A stretch of DNA of 64,000 nt from Neostapfia colusana (GCA_030760725.1 JASWHV010000010.1:33361760-33425759); one strand, 5' to 3'; shown: positions 1-10,621, counted from the first letter of the stretch. A program made the numbers and translations. The notes: generated by a model not told the origin, from the letters alone.

Positions 1-1246
1 GTCTAGTTCGTGTGGGAGTGGCCTGAGGCCCTCTAATCCTTTCTAGAGCACGAATTAAACAGAATCGTACCCGAGGGTCGTTCTGCACACAGAAAGGGGA
101 AAAGTGGAAATTCGCCGCCGGTGAGCAACCACTCGAGCTGTGGCTCGGGGATGAGCAGCACCGATCACTTGCGCGTCCAAGGGTGCCTTGGCTCGGGCGT
201 GACAACGCCCAGGTTGGGCTGTCCACGAGAGCCCGAGGTGCGGCGGTTTCCAGTTCCGAGTTTGATCTTTCGGCACAGCCGATATCACTCGGTTTCAATC
301 GATTTCTATCAATGGGAAGGATGGAGGATGGTCGCTAGTACCTGGCTGGGACCCTGGAGTGGAAAGAGGAAGCTGCGATCAGCTCGATCCAGCAGGAACT
401 CGAGCGCCGGTGATGGCAGTGGAGAAATGGATCGTGCACGTCGGCAGCTCGGGGAATGGCGACTGAAGCACGCCGGGGAGGGAATAAATAGGCCGGTCGG
501 CCGGTCTCCGGCTTGGGGCACGCAGCAGGAGCTGGCGCCGGCTGCCCCCTTCGGTGGCGCGCGCGCACAACAGCCGGGAACCGACTGAACTGTGGTTCAG
601 TCGGTTTGCTTTGAGGCTGAGGCTGACATGTGGGTCCCACTCCTCTTTTAACCTCTGAAATTTATTCCTAACAGCTGTGGTAAACAGTGAACCCTATTCT
701 ACCCTTGGCAACTCAAATTATTCACCCAAGAGCCATTTGAATTGATCAAAGTTCAAATGAGGTTTGGTTTGAATGAATTTCAGCACAAGTGCAGTTTGAA
801 ATTCAAATAAAGTTTGAATTTCTCCCCCTTAGCTCATGTCAAGATCAACTCCAAATGGAGTGAAAATTGGTGTGTGAGCTCACAAAAATGTGCTGAGCAA
901 GAATATGTCTTCCACTTTTAAATTCAGTGGGTGAAAACAGTTTGAATTTGAATATGTTTTCAAACTGCCCCTTTCCTATCTACACCCAAGATGACCTCAA
1001 AAATGTTTTGAATTTGGGTGAAAATTGGCATGGACATCCTTGGCAAAGTGTAGGAGTTTTCATATGTCCAGCCCATCTATATCACATGTGGGAAGTACCA
1101 CTTTTGTAATGTGTGAGTTTGTTCCCTAATGAGCATGTTGATAATTGTTACTTGCTCTTTATTTGTGTTCATCATTTTTCCTCAAATGAGGTGTGTGGTG
1201 TGGTGATGAACACTGCAAATGAGTGTCAAAAACTGAGGCCCTTACA
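1..1246 (-). repeat. C-family LTR, terminal part, nested in an A LTR
   Basis: Matches the last ~1.25 kb of the C LTRs at about 34310-35549 and 45350-46285 along its whole length. It ends at the same terminal bases (gcccttaca) where the full C LTR ends at 35549. At 1247 the sequence switches to the middle of an A LTR (equivalent to 9121), so a C-type element or solo LTR inserted into that A LTR. The rest lies left of the window. The expected 5-bp target duplication is catac (1247-1251). No protein-coding gene is credible here; short frames are LTR noise. Confidence 0.88.
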
Positions 1247-2733
1247 CATACCCGACTCATAAACTTCCCAGGCGACATGGATGGTTTAATCAAATCTAGT
1301 AAACTCCTATAAAAGGGTTTCCCATCATGTTTGACTCAGCACGCACACCTTTTAGCAAAACAAAATAGTTTTACCCAAAACATAGGATCAACATGGTCAA
1401 GGAGCACTTGCCTTGTTCTTGCGGTTCCGGTTGTTCTTGATTCTCAAAACCTTGTTGCTGCAGCTCGTCGTAGACAGCTTCCTGAGTTTGTCCTCCTATG
1501 TAGGATTCACGTGCATACAAATTCACAACAATCAATATCGTGCACAAACACTAAACTAGATGCGATGATGCGCATGCATGCTATCCTACGATTAGTTCTA
1601 TTAGATTGATCTGTTGTTCTTGTATGGCTTGCATGGTCAGAGGTGTTCGTGATGATCTGGTCTTTAGATCAAACTGATCATCGAGTGTTCTGCCCACGAA
1701 AAGGCTTCTGTTCGAAAGAAATTGAAGAACAGATGCAAGGAGATGAACACAATGATATTGAAGTCCTAACTCGCGTTCTTCGAGGTCCTCCTCAGACCGC
1801 TCGGTCCTTCTTCGATGATCTCCCTTGTTGTGCTTCAGCGATGTTTTTGCTTGGCGAGTTAAGGCTAGAGCGCTAAGTCGTCGGCTCAGGAGTTGAAAGA
1901 GAAGTTCGTGATTTCGGCCAGAGGTTTTGGATTCTATTTATAATTGAGAAGAGAAGAGTCCTAATCTGATTGGATCCCGAATAAGAGTCTTATTCAGATC
2001 TTGTTGGATCCTGAAGTCTTATCTTTGGTAACATCGTGGAGTTTAGATCGGTTTCTGTTGCGTACCGGTATCCTTACGCGTAAAAATCACTGCAGACTTG
2101 TTACTTTCGTGATAATGAGCTCCGGAAGCTCCACGTGTCCTTCCGAGCCTAGTATCTCTTCTCCCACAGAGACGAGCTCCGGTTGTGCCGCGTGTCACGA
2201 GCGAGACCTCCCTCTTCCTCGGAGGTGAGCTCCGGGCTCGCCACGTGTGGGTGCCAGTCTTTCCGCTCTCCTTTCCTCAGGGACATGCCCCGAGGTCGAC
2301 ACGTGTTTGATAGATCCGGACTTCTCTGAAATGAGCTCCGAGATTGACACATATCCCGCGCCACTGGTCCTCTTATTTCCGTGAGGACTAGCTCCGAGGA
2401 TGACACGTGCCCTCTGAAAAATGCCTTTGCTTCTTCCGCAGAGGCTAGCTCCGCGGGCAGCACGTGTCCCACAGGGTCGGACCTCTTTCCAATTGCGGAG
2501 GTGACCCCCGAGCCTGCCACGTAGCTAGTTTAGCGGCGGACCTCTCCCAATTTCTCGGGGATGAGCTCCGAACGCGCCACGTGGTCTGCTGGCCGTGGAA
2601 ATTGCCTTCGGTGCTCTCGGAGAGCTTTGTTGGCCATCCTTTTGATACTTGTCTTTGTTCCTTCTTTTCTTAAAATGTTTTTCTTCTTCATAAAACATGA
2701 ACGTATGCTGACACCCGAGATGAGGGTGTCACA
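1247..2733 (-). repeat. A-family left LTR, distal half (A1 3' LTR)
   Basis: Near-identical to 9121-10607 and to the matching part of the right A LTR. It ends tgtcaca at 2733, directly followed by the polypurine tract. The other half of this LTR is cut off by the C insertion at 1247. It contains the TATA-like element on the minus strand near 1936-1944 and the G-box array at 2114-2596. It holds no gene. Confidence 0.9.
2114..2596. promoter_or_regulatory. G-box tandem array in left A LTR (9 units)
   Basis: Nine diverged units of about 57 bp, each with a GAGCTCCG-like half followed by a G-box. Exact CACGTG occurs at 2132, 2242, 2300, 2404, 2461 and 2578. Decayed versions lie at 2189, 2348 and 2518, and the spacing stays at 48-60 bp. 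For the minus-strand element the array lies 190-640 bp upstream of the TATA-like box, so it is in U3. G-boxes with an ACGTG core are known plant bZIP/bHLH sites; a role in LTR control is inferred. Confidence 0.75.
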
Positions 2734-2747
2734 AATCTACCCCCCTT
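2734..2747 (-). other. Polypurine tract, A1
   Basis: The minus strand reads AAGGGGGGTAGATT directly against the LTR end at 2733. A purine run abutting the 3' LTR is the plus-strand DNA primer of LTR retrotransposons. It fixes the element as minus-strand. Confidence 0.9.
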
Positions 2748-5700
2748 AAATTGAATCTCGCCCTCGAGATTCGTTAGTAGGAAATAGATGGGGAAATTCT
2801 GCCTTGATATCCTCTTCACGTTCCCATGTGGCTTCGGCTTCAGTGTGATGGTTCCATTGTACCTTGCACCATCGAATCACCTTGTTTCGGGTGACCCTTT
2901 CCTTTACGTCTAAGATTTGGACAGGGTGTTCTGCGTAGGTCAGGTCTTCTTGAAGTTCAAGTTCTCCCATTGACACTTGTTCCTCTGGTACTCTCAAGCA
3001 CTTCTTGAGCTGGGATACATGAAACACGTCATGTACGTCGCAGAGGTGGCTTGGGAGCTCTAGTTGATAGGCTACTTCTCCTCGCTTGTCCAGAATCTTA
3101 AATGGTCCGATGTAGCGAGGCGCTAGTTTGCCCTTGATGTTAAAACGTCGTTGGCCTCGGATAGGCGATACCTTAAGGTATACGAAGTCTACTACTTCAA
3201 AGGTCAACTTCCTACGCCTATTGTCCGCATAGCCTTTCTGTCGTGACTGAGCAGCATTTAAGTTTTCCCGTATCGTTTGGACTTGCTTTTCAGCCTCCTG
3301 TAGTACTTCGGGTCCAAACACCTGGTTCTCTCCAGTCTCGTTCCAGAACAGCGGCGTTCTACACCGTCTGCCATATAAGGCTTCGAAAGGCGACATCTTC
3401 AAGCTAGTTTGATAGCTGTTGTTGTAGGAGAACTCGGCATACGGTAAACTCCTGTCCCAACTACGCCCACGTTTCAAGGCGCAAGCTCTCAACATGTCTT
3501 CCAAAATTTGGTTCGTCCTTTCGGTTTGTCCATCTGTTTGTGGGTGGTAGGCAGAGCTAAAATCAAGTCGTGTACCCATGGCTTTCTGCAGCTTCTTCCA
3601 GAATCTAGAGGTAAACTGAGAACCTCGATCTGAGACTATCCTCTTCGGAACTCCATGACGGCACACGATCTGCTCCATGTACAACTCTGCCAACTGTGTA
3701 ACGTTGTAACTGGCCTTTACCGGAAGAAAATGGGCGGTTTTCGTCAACCGGTCCACAATGACCCAGATGGAGTCGTATCCTGACTGAGTTCTTGGCAATC
3801 CGACAATAAAGTCCATACTGATGTCCTCCCATTTCCATTCAGGTATTTTCAAAGGTTGCAACAACCCAGCGGGTTTTTGATGTTCGGCTTTTACCCGTTG
3901 GCATGTGTCGCATAGGGCAACGTGTTCGGCTATATCCCTCTTCATACCATCCCACCAAAAGCAAGTTTTCAAGTCCTTGTACATTTTGGTGCTCCCTGGA
4001 TGTATGGAATAGGGCGAATCTTGTGCCTCCTTCAATATCATGTCGCGAAGGTGTCTTAGGTTTGGCACACAAATCCTTTTTCCTAGCCAAAGCGTACCCT
4101 TTTCATCCTCTTTGAAATCCTTCTCTATCCCTTGTCGGATTCTTTCCTTGATTTCCTTGATCCCCTCGTACGTTGCTTGTCCCTTTCTTATTTCTTGCTC
4201 CAATGAGGAGTGGATCTCCATCATTTCCATGTTATACAAGAATCCGAGGTGTAACCGTTCGAACTCCTTACATAGTTCGGGTGCTAGTTCCCGAACCGTG
4301 AGTTGGTGGCATGCTCCCTTTCTGCTCAATGCGTCAGCGACCACATTGGCCTTCCCGGGGTGGTAGTTGATTCCCACATCATAATCCTTGATGAGTTCTA
4401 ACCATCGACGTTGCCTCAAATTCAAGTCCGTTTGTGTAAATATGTACTTAAGGCTTTTATGATCTGTATAGATCTCACATCGATGACCAAGGATATAATG
4501 TCTCCGAATCTTCAATGCATGCACCACTGCTGCTAACTCCAAATCATGTGTAGGATAGTTAAGCTCGTGCTTCTTTAATTGTCGTGAGGCATCGGCTACC
4601 ACTTGTCCTTCCTGCATGAGTACACACCCGAGCCCTTGTCTGGATGCGTCACAATATATGTCAAAGCTCTTGCTTACGTCTGGCAATACCAGAACTGGTG
4701 CTGTGGTTAGCCTTTTCTTGAGTTCCTCAAAACTTTCTTGGCAGGCTTTTGTCCATTGAAAGATCTTCCCCTTCGTTAGCAACTTCGTCATAGGTTTTGC
4801 TATTTTAGAGAAGTCTTGAATGAAGCGCCGATAGTATCCTGCCATCCCAAGGAAACTCCGAATATCCCTCACGCTCTTCGGTTCGTCCCACTTCAGAACA
4901 TCTCTCACCTTTCCAGGATCAACCGATACCACTTCCTTGTAGATGATGTGGCCTAGGAAGGATATTTCTTTTAGCCAAAATTGACATTTGTTGAGCTTGG
5001 CATAGAACTGATGCTCTCGCAACTTCTGCAAGGTCAATTTCAGATGTTCTTCATGCTCCTCCTCACTTTTTGAATACACCATAATGTCATCGATGAAAAC
5101 TACGACGAACTTGTCCAAGTACTCCATGAAAACCTTGTTCATAAGGTACATGAAGTATGCGGGTGCATTCGTCAATCCAAAAGACATAATGGTATATTCA
5201 TATGAAACATACCGCGTCCGAAAGGCTGTCTTAGGTATATCGGAGGGCTGAATCTTTAGCTGGAAATATCCCGACCGAAGATCAATCTTGGAGAACACTT
5301 GGGCTCCTTTCATTTGATCGAACAGGTCCTCTATACGGGGCAGAGGGTATTTATTCTTGACTGTCACCTCGTTGAGAGACCTGTAGTCCACGCACATTCT
5401 TTGGGTTCCGTCCTTCTTGTCCACGAAGAGTACCGGGGCTCTCCATGGTGACGAACTTGGACGGATAAAACCCTTCTCCAACTGTTCTTGAATTTGCTTA
5501 TTGAGTTCAACTAACTCGTTGACGGGCATCCTATATGGTCTCTTAGATATGGGTGCAGTTCCATGTACCAAATCTATGGCAAAGTCGATGTCCCGGTCTG
5601 GTGGCATACCTGGAAGTTCTTCCGGGAACACATCCGAAAATTCCTGAACCACTGGAATGTTGTCCAATGCTACTCCTTCAACATGGTTCAAATCCGCCCG

Positions 5701-5958
5701 TTCGGTTGCATGCTGGGCTGACTCAAACTCGACACGGACACCATGTTCGTTTGTCAACTGCACGCTTCTCTCAGCGCATTGGATTACTCCATTGTGCTTG
5801 CTTAGCCAGCCCATTCCGAGTATGATGTCAATTCCGTGGGAGTCCAAGACAATAAGGTTGGCAAGGAAGTCTACCCCCCTTATTTTAAGGCTTACCTTAG
5901 GACATACTATACTAGTCCTCATTTCTCCTCCGGGAGAATTAACTATCATAGCACTTTC
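2746..5958 (-). CDS. pol: A1 pol: protease C-part, RT, RNase H, integrase, chromodomain
   Basis: Open frame that can be read upstream to 6246; the first ~96 residues there overlap gag in another frame and are not pol. Residue numbers count from 6246. Retropepsin C-part ~100-150; RT ~230-420 with FIDD (D386, D387); RNase H ~530-640 (D533, E570, D595, D638); integrase with zinc finger ~742-782 and DDE D812, D873, E909; chromodomain ~1100-1160. It makes and integrates the cDNA; the chromodomain family targets chromatin. Oddities: the first zinc-binding His of the integrase is Gln (position 742; A2 keeps His), SPWGAP is SPWRAP, and VAYASRQL has Asp for Tyr. The copy is probably defective although open. 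Frame is +1 relative to gag. Confidence 0.9.
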   Translation of the reverse strand, partial: ESAMIVNSPGGEMRTSIVCPKVSLKIRGVDFLANLIVLDSHGIDIILGMGWLSKHNGVIQCAERSVQLTNEHGVRVEFESAQHATERADLNHVEGVALDNIPVVQEFSDVFPEELPGMPPDRDIDFAIDLVHGTAPISKRPYRMPVNELVELNKQIQEQLEKGFIRPSSSPWRAPVLFVDKKDGTQRMCVDYRSLNEVTVKNKYPLPRIEDLFDQMKGAQVFSKIDLRSGYFQLKIQPSDIPKTAFRTRYVSYEYTIMSFGLTNAPAYFMYLMNKVFMEYLDKFVVVFIDDIMVYSKSEEEHEEHLKLTLQKLREHQFYAKLNKCQFWLKEISFLGHIIYKEVVSVDPGKVRDVLKWDEPKSVRDIRSFLGMAGYYRRFIQDFSKIAKPMTKLLTKGKIFQWTKACQESFEELKKRLTTAPVLVLPDVSKSFDIYCDASRQGLGCVLMQEGQVVADASRQLKKHELNYPTHDLELAAVVHALKIRRHYILGHRCEIYTDHKSLKYIFTQTDLNLRQRRWLELIKDYDVGINYHPGKANVVADALSRKGACHQLTVRELAPELCKEFERLHLGFLYNMEMMEIHSSLEQEIRKGQATYEGIKEIKERIRQGIEKDFKEDEKGTLWLGKRICVPNLRHLRDMILKEAQDSPYSIHPGSTKMYKDLKTCFWWDGMKRDIAEHVALCDTCQRVKAEHQKPAGLLQPLKIPEWKWEDISMDFIVGLPRTQSGYDSIWVIVDRLTKTAHFLPVKASYNVTQLAELYMEQIVCRHGVPKRIVSDRGSQFTSRFWKKLQKAMGTRLDFSSAYHPQTDGQTERTNQILEDMLRACALKRGRSWDRSLPYAEFSYNNSYQTSLKMSPFEALYGRRCRTPLFWNETGENQVFGPEVLQEAEKQVQTIRENLNAAQSRQKGYADNRRRKLTFEVVDFVYLKVSPIRGQRRFNIKGKLAPRYIGPFKILDKRGEVAYQLELPSHLCDVHDVFHVSQLKKCLRVPEEQVSMGELELQEDLTYAEHPVQILDVKERVTRNKVIRWCKVQWNHHTEAEATWEREEDIKAEFPHLFPTNESRGRDSI

Positions 5959-7246
5959 GAAAATGGGATACGGGTAGATGATGTTTGGCAACATATTTGG
6001 ATGATATGAAGGAATGTGATGCTCCAGAATCAAATAAAATGGTGGCTGGGTTGGAGTTGGCAAGGAACATACCAATTGCGACGTCCTCAGCCTGTTGTGC
6101 TTCCTGAGCAGTGACATGGTTGACGTGGCCACGAGCATAGTTCTGCGGTCCACGGTTCCCTTGGTTGTCCCCTCCGTTTGGTCGCTGGTTCTGCTTGGGC
6201 ACATTACTTTGCTGTCCAGGGCCTCGCTTCGGGCACTGGTTAGCAAAGTGGCCTACTTCCCCGCATGCAAAGCATGCCCTGTTGCCTATGGCGGCAGGTA
6301 CATTGGGGCGGGGGTTTTGAACAAGAGCGCCATTGTTAGGCCGGGGCGCAGGAGGCATGGGCACACGAGGTGCCGGTGCAATGAACCGTTGCTGTGGTGG
6401 CTGACCAGGGCGGTTCGTAGGAGTGGTCAATCCATACTGCGGTGCAGGGGGCATGTATCTAAGTCGTACGTTGCTCCCTTGGGGCTGATATGGCATCTTC
6501 CTTTTGCACTCTCGCTCGATCTCTCGGATCTTGTTTTCCACCACAATAGCCTTATCAACCAGCTTCTGGAAGCTTACGTAGTCATTGTTGAGGAGCTGAA
6601 CTTGGATCTCATTGTTCAACCCTCTCATGAACAGGTACTGCTTCCTCTGATCTGAGTTGACATCTTCGGGGGCATACCGGGACAGTTGTATGAACTTGTT
6701 GAGATATTCATTCACACTTTTCTGTCCTTGGCGGAGACCTTCAAACTCCTGCCTTTTGAGCATCATTACGCCAACAGGGATGTAGTGGGAGTGGAAATTT
6801 TCCTTGAACTCAGTCCAAGTGATTGTCTCCGGGTTGGCATGGGCGTTGCTCAAGGCATCCCACCAGTCAGCAGCTGCTCCCATCAGTTGGTGCGACGCAA
6901 AGAGAACATTCTCTCGGTCGTTGCACTGAACAATGGCAAGCTTCTTCTCCATGGATTTCAACCAGTCATCGGCCTCCATTGGATCGCTTGCTTGAGCAAA
7001 GGTGGGTGGTCGAGTCCTCATGAACTCTCCCAATCTGTTATGAGCCGGCGGTGGTGGTGGCGGTGGTGCCGGAACGGGGTGTTGGTTGGCCTGCAACTGA
7101 CCCAAAGTTTGGATCATGGTTTGCATAAGCTGGTTTTGCATGGCCATCAACCTTTCTAGGTTGTTTTCGCCAGCTCCGGGGTTAGCAGGAACTTCCTCGT
7201 GGTCATCTTCCTGGACGTTCCTTCGGCTGGCGTTTCCTCTCACCAT
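5939..7246 (-). CDS. gag: A1 gag and protease N-part
   Basis: 435 codons from the ATG at 7246 (MVRGNASRR). Gag core with ADDWLK and AADWW motifs around residues 90-130, a Pro-rich linker with a Pro run near residue 60, a CCHC zinc knuckle (CFACGEVGHFANQC) near 330-345, then the protease active site FDSGASHSFIS near 408. It forms the virus-like particle and packages RNA. The frame ends at a stop at 5939 soon after the protease site, and homology continues in the +1 frame as pol. A2 has the same shift. D, a related element, reads through as one polyprotein. Confidence 0.9.
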   Translation of the reverse strand: MVRGNASRRNVQEDDHEEVPANPGAGENNLERLMAMQNQLMQTMIQTLGQLQANQHPVPAPPPPPPPAHNRLGEFMRTRPPTFAQASDPMEADDWLKSMEKKLAIVQCNDRENVLFASHQLMGAAADWWDALSNAHANPETITWTEFKENFHSHYIPVGVMMLKRQEFEGLRQGQKSVNEYLNKFIQLSRYAPEDVNSDQRKQYLFMRGLNNEIQVQLLNNDYVSFQKLVDKAIVVENKIREIERECKRKMPYQPQGSNVRLRYMPPAPQYGLTTPTNRPGQPPQQRFIAPAPRVPMPPAPRPNNGALVQNPRPNVPAAIGNRACFACGEVGHFANQCPKRGPGQQSNVPKQNQRPNGGDNQGNRGPQNYARGHVNHVTAQEAQQAEDVAIGMFLANSNPATILFDSGASHSFISSKYVAKHHLPVSHFRKCYDS

Positions 7247-7686
7247 CTGTGAGAGAGAACGAAATAGAATAGAAGGTTAGAAGGTTAGATAGGTCCTTCC
7301 AACTATATGCATCAAGGTGAGTTGGACTATATATATTAGTCCTTATGAGGATGTGAGCAAGTGCCGAAACATCTCACACCTCCTTCTTATGTGTGGATAT
7401 GGACAACGTTTTTGAGACGTCCCACCACTCACGCTAAGCACATATTCACAAATAATCATCACAAGGGCCCACTCAACTCCTATTCAAGGATGGTTTCCTA
7501 TGTCAACGTGATTTCAAGGCCAATCTAAGCTATTCATCCTAGGATGCTTCCTTTGGTCCGCGTGGTTTAGCTACCTGTGACTCCTATTTACGGTGTAACT
7601 TGCTGTTAACCCGTGACTCTTATATCAATCTAAGGTTTCTATCTAGGCATGTAACCTACTGTCAACCCGTGACTCTGATACCAATC
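7247..7686 (-). other. A1 untranslated leader with PBS
   Basis: About 440 bp between the 5' LTR (7687) and gag. The primer-binding site is at 7671-7683: the minus strand reads TGGTATCAGAGTC three bases inside the LTR. This complements the 3' end of plant initiator-Met tRNA over its first 11 bases. Unlike C and D, no extra ORF fits here. Confidence 0.88.
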
Positions 7687-8063
7687 TGTGACGCCCTCAA
7701 TTTTGTGGAAAACCACGGAACCGAGAACTAATGCATATGTGTGCCCAGGATGTTCATCACACATACACATACGTTCCACAAACTGAATTCAGATTATATA
7801 TATTACCACGAATAACAGAGTTTATTACAGCACCTCATGAGTCTTGGACTCATGCTCACAGCGGAAGTCCATATTTCTACGCAGCGGAAATCTTATTTAA
7901 ATGCGGAAGCAAAAACTAATGCGGAAGCAAAACTAAGCAGAAGTGGCTCCATCTCTTCTCCCTCCAAAGGCAAGGTTGAGAATAGATCACACGCCATAAT
8001 GTTCCACTTGATCTTCATAATAGGTTTCTCCTGCTGCTGATGAAGAAATAATAATGCAAGGTT

Positions 8064-8081
8064 GAGTACAATGATGTACTC
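8064..8081. other. Hairpin dyad GAGTAC/GTACTC in middle A LTR
   Basis: GAGTAC-AATGAT-GTACTC. The matching site in the right LTR is 28624-28641, and D carries a counterpart at 14501-14517 and 23746-23762. It lies in the transcribed R-U5 part, so it could fold in the genomic RNA. Confidence 0.6.
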
Positions 8082-8403
8082 AGCAAGTGCGGGAATAACA
8101 CATGATATGCAGCTCATAAACAAGGTAGGTATAAAAGGCTTATTTGCAGAAAAGCATATTTATAAAACCGTGATAAAACAGCAACTTAACTTTAGATGAA
8201 TGTAGTCCCAGCATGTATGAAATTACCAACATACCTCCATCACTTCCCGTATTCCATCCAAACATTAACCAATCCTTTACCCATACTCACGAATACCTCC
8301 TCGTATTCGCTACCATCTCACCTCATAAAACAACCGCGTCTCGCACCGAGACCAATCTCATATCATGACCCACCAGTCATGCAACCCTTTCATCATCCAG
8401 ACT

Positions 8404-8500
8404 TAACAATTCCAAACCAAACCATAACCAAAAACCATAACCAACAACCTTCCCAATAACCATTCCAATAACCATCCCATTAACCATCCCATCTAATCAT
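8404..8500. repeat. CCATAACCA-like low-complexity stretch
   Basis: Irregular repeats of CCATAACCA / CCAATAACCAT, also at about 28964-29060. The D LTRs contain a shorter similar stretch near 14670-14700. It is a purine-poor stretch that is unstructured on the + strand. Function unknown. Confidence 0.6.
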
Positions 8501-9987
8501 GGCAGTTTAGCCAGGTGCTCGTAACCGTAAGCTCGGCTATCATGATAGTTTTAGACTCTGCAGAGTTTGCACCTCTTTACCCACAAGTTTGTGATTTCGT
8601 CACCCGTCGGCGACTGCAGAACCTCCATTATACCAGTACACATCCGTCGGTGTATGGTCAAGAGATCACAAAATAGCCTTTACAAAGGGGTTACTAGATG
8701 TATGGACTCACTAAGGTTTCACCGGCAGGCTAGAATCTCCAATTCTCCCACCCACGGGCCCCCTCTTGTGCCATGCAGTTCCCAGGGCAGTCCTCACTCG
8801 ACTCCCATTCCCCTCGCCTTCCACAGTCCATAACACTCTAGCAACTTACCTAATTAATCAGCTAAGCCGCACCCATATTTGGCCTTGTGGTGGCACTGTT
8901 ATCCTGGCATGTGCATGCATGAACCGGTCCTTAGATCTACGGCAAGCAAAAACCACCATCTCATGCTACCTCATTCACAAACCCAGGCTTGCCTAGATCT
9001 CCCCTCCGATCCATGTTCATTAACCTCATCAATTACTTATTATTAGTACGAGTGCAGTTAGCTAGACACTTGTATCTCGCTTCCCAATTCCATGGACTCA
9101 GCGAAGCATAAAGCAAAAACCATACCCGACTCATAAACTTCCCAGGCGACAAGGATGGTTTAATAAAAACTAGTAAACTCCTATAAAAGGGTTTACCATC
9201 ATGTTTTACTCAGCACGCACACCTTTTAGCAAAACAAAATAGTTTTACCCAAAACATAGGATCAACATGGTCAAGGAGCACTTGCCTTGTTCTTGCGGTT
9301 CGGGTTGTTCTTGATTCTCAAAACCTTGTTGCTGCAGCTCGTCGTAGACAGCTTCCTGAGTTTGTCCGGCTATGTAGGATTCACGTGCATACAAATTCAC
9401 AGCAATCAATATCGTGCACAAACCCTAAACTAGATGCGATGATGCGCATGCATGCTATCCTACGATTAGTTCTATTAGATTGATCTGTTGTTCTTGTATG
9501 GCTTGCATGATCAGAGGTGTTCGTGATGATCTGGTCTTTAGATCAAACTGATCATCAAGTGTTCTGCCCACGAAAAGGCTTCTGTTCGAAAGGAATTGAA
9601 GAACAGATGCAAGGAGATGAACACAATGATATTGAAGTCCTACCTCGCGTTCTTCGAGGTCCTCCTCAGACCGCTCGGTCCTTCTTCGATGATCTCCCTT
9701 GTTGTGCTTCAGCGATGTTTTTGCTCGGCGAGTTAAGGCTAGAGCGCTAAGTCGTCGGCTCAGGAGTTGAAAGAGAAGTTCGTGATTTCGGCCAGAGGTT
9801 TTGGATTCTATTTATAATCGAGAAGAGAAGAGTCCTAATCTGATTGGATCCCGAATAAGAGTCTTATTCAGATCTTGTTGGATCCTGAAGTCTTATCTTT
9901 GGTAACATCGTGGAGTTTAGATCGGTTTCTGTTGCGCACCGGTATCCTTACGCGTAAAAATCACTCCAGACTCGTTACTTTCGTGAT

Positions 9988-10470
9988 AATGAGCTCCGGA
10001 AGCTCCACGTGTCCTTCCGAGCCTAGTATCTCTTCTCCCACAGAGACGAGCTCCGGTTGTGCCGCGTGTCACGAGCGAGACCTCCCTCTTCCTCGGAGGT
10101 GAGCTCCGGGCTCGCCACGTGTGGGTGCCAGTCTTTCCGCTCTCCTTTCCTCAGGGACATGCCCCGAGGTCGACACGTGTTTGATAGATCTGGACTTCTC
10201 TGAAATGAGCTCCGAGATTGACACGTATCCCGCGCGACTGGTCCTCTTATTTCCGCGAGGACTAGCTCCGAGGATGACACGTGCCCTCTGAAAAATGCCT
10301 TTGCTTCTTCCGCAGAGGCTAGCTCCGCGGGCAGCACGTGTCCCACAGGGTCGGACCTCTTTCCAATTGCGGAGGTGACCCCCGAGCCTGCCACGTAGCT
10401 AGTTTAGCGGCGGACCTCTCCCAATTTCTCGGGGATGAGCTCCGAACGCGCCACGTGGTCTGCTGGCCGT
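9988..10470. promoter_or_regulatory. G-box tandem array in middle A LTR
   Basis: Same nine-unit, ~57-bp array as in the left LTR. The first exact CACGTG is at 10006 and the last at 10452. One unit that is decayed in the left LTR (CACATA) reads CACGTA here. It is located in U3 upstream of the TATA-like box of the minus-strand promoter. Confidence 0.75.
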
Positions 10471-10607
10471 GGAAATTGCCTTCGGTGCTCTCGGAGAGCT
10501 TTGTTGGCCATCCTTTTGATACTTGTCTTTGTTCCTTCTTTTCTTAAAATGTTTTTCTTCTTCATAAAACATGAACGTATGCTGACACCCGAGATGAGGG
10601 TGTCACA

Positions 10608-10621
10608 AATCTACCCCCCTT
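10608..10621 (-). other. Polypurine tract, A2
   Basis: The same AAGGGGGGTAGATT on the minus strand as in A1, directly next to the LTR end at 10607. It shows that the A2 internal region starts exactly at its proper boundary. Confidence 0.9.

Larger units (their letters stand above)
7687..10607 (-). repeat. A-family middle LTR, shared by A1 and A2
   Basis: Complete 2921-bp LTR, tgtgacg... to ...tgtcaca. It follows the A1 PBS on the left and precedes the A2 polypurine tract on the right, so it serves both as 5' LTR of A1 and 3' LTR of A2. It is almost identical to the right LTR (28247-31167), which has the same length. The minus-strand TATA-like box TATAAATAG lies near 9788-9796. Downstream of it come a long R-U5 with a hairpin at 8064-8081 and a CCATAACCA-rich stretch at 8404-8500. 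No gene. Confidence 0.95.

Noticed and set aside
2114..2596. Regularly spaced repeats reminiscent of a CRISPR array
   Set aside because: Units are diverged throughout, including the 'repeat' part, lie inside LTRs present in many copies, and the sequence is plant. G-box promoter units explain it better.
5945..5990. Calling a programmed frameshift in A outright
   Set aside because: TTTTCGA is not a well-known slippery site, and an old one-base insertion explains the data equally well. Left as an open finding.
2746..6246. pol start at the ATG at 6246
   Set aside because: The first ~96 residues overlap gag in another frame and have no similarity to protease or RT. Homology begins near 5958.
7661..7686. 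tRNA-like fragments near LTR ends (also 23384, 28231, 42541)
   Set aside because: Only the 3' acceptor end of initiator-Met tRNA is matched, next to LTRs; these are primer-binding sites, not tRNA genes.
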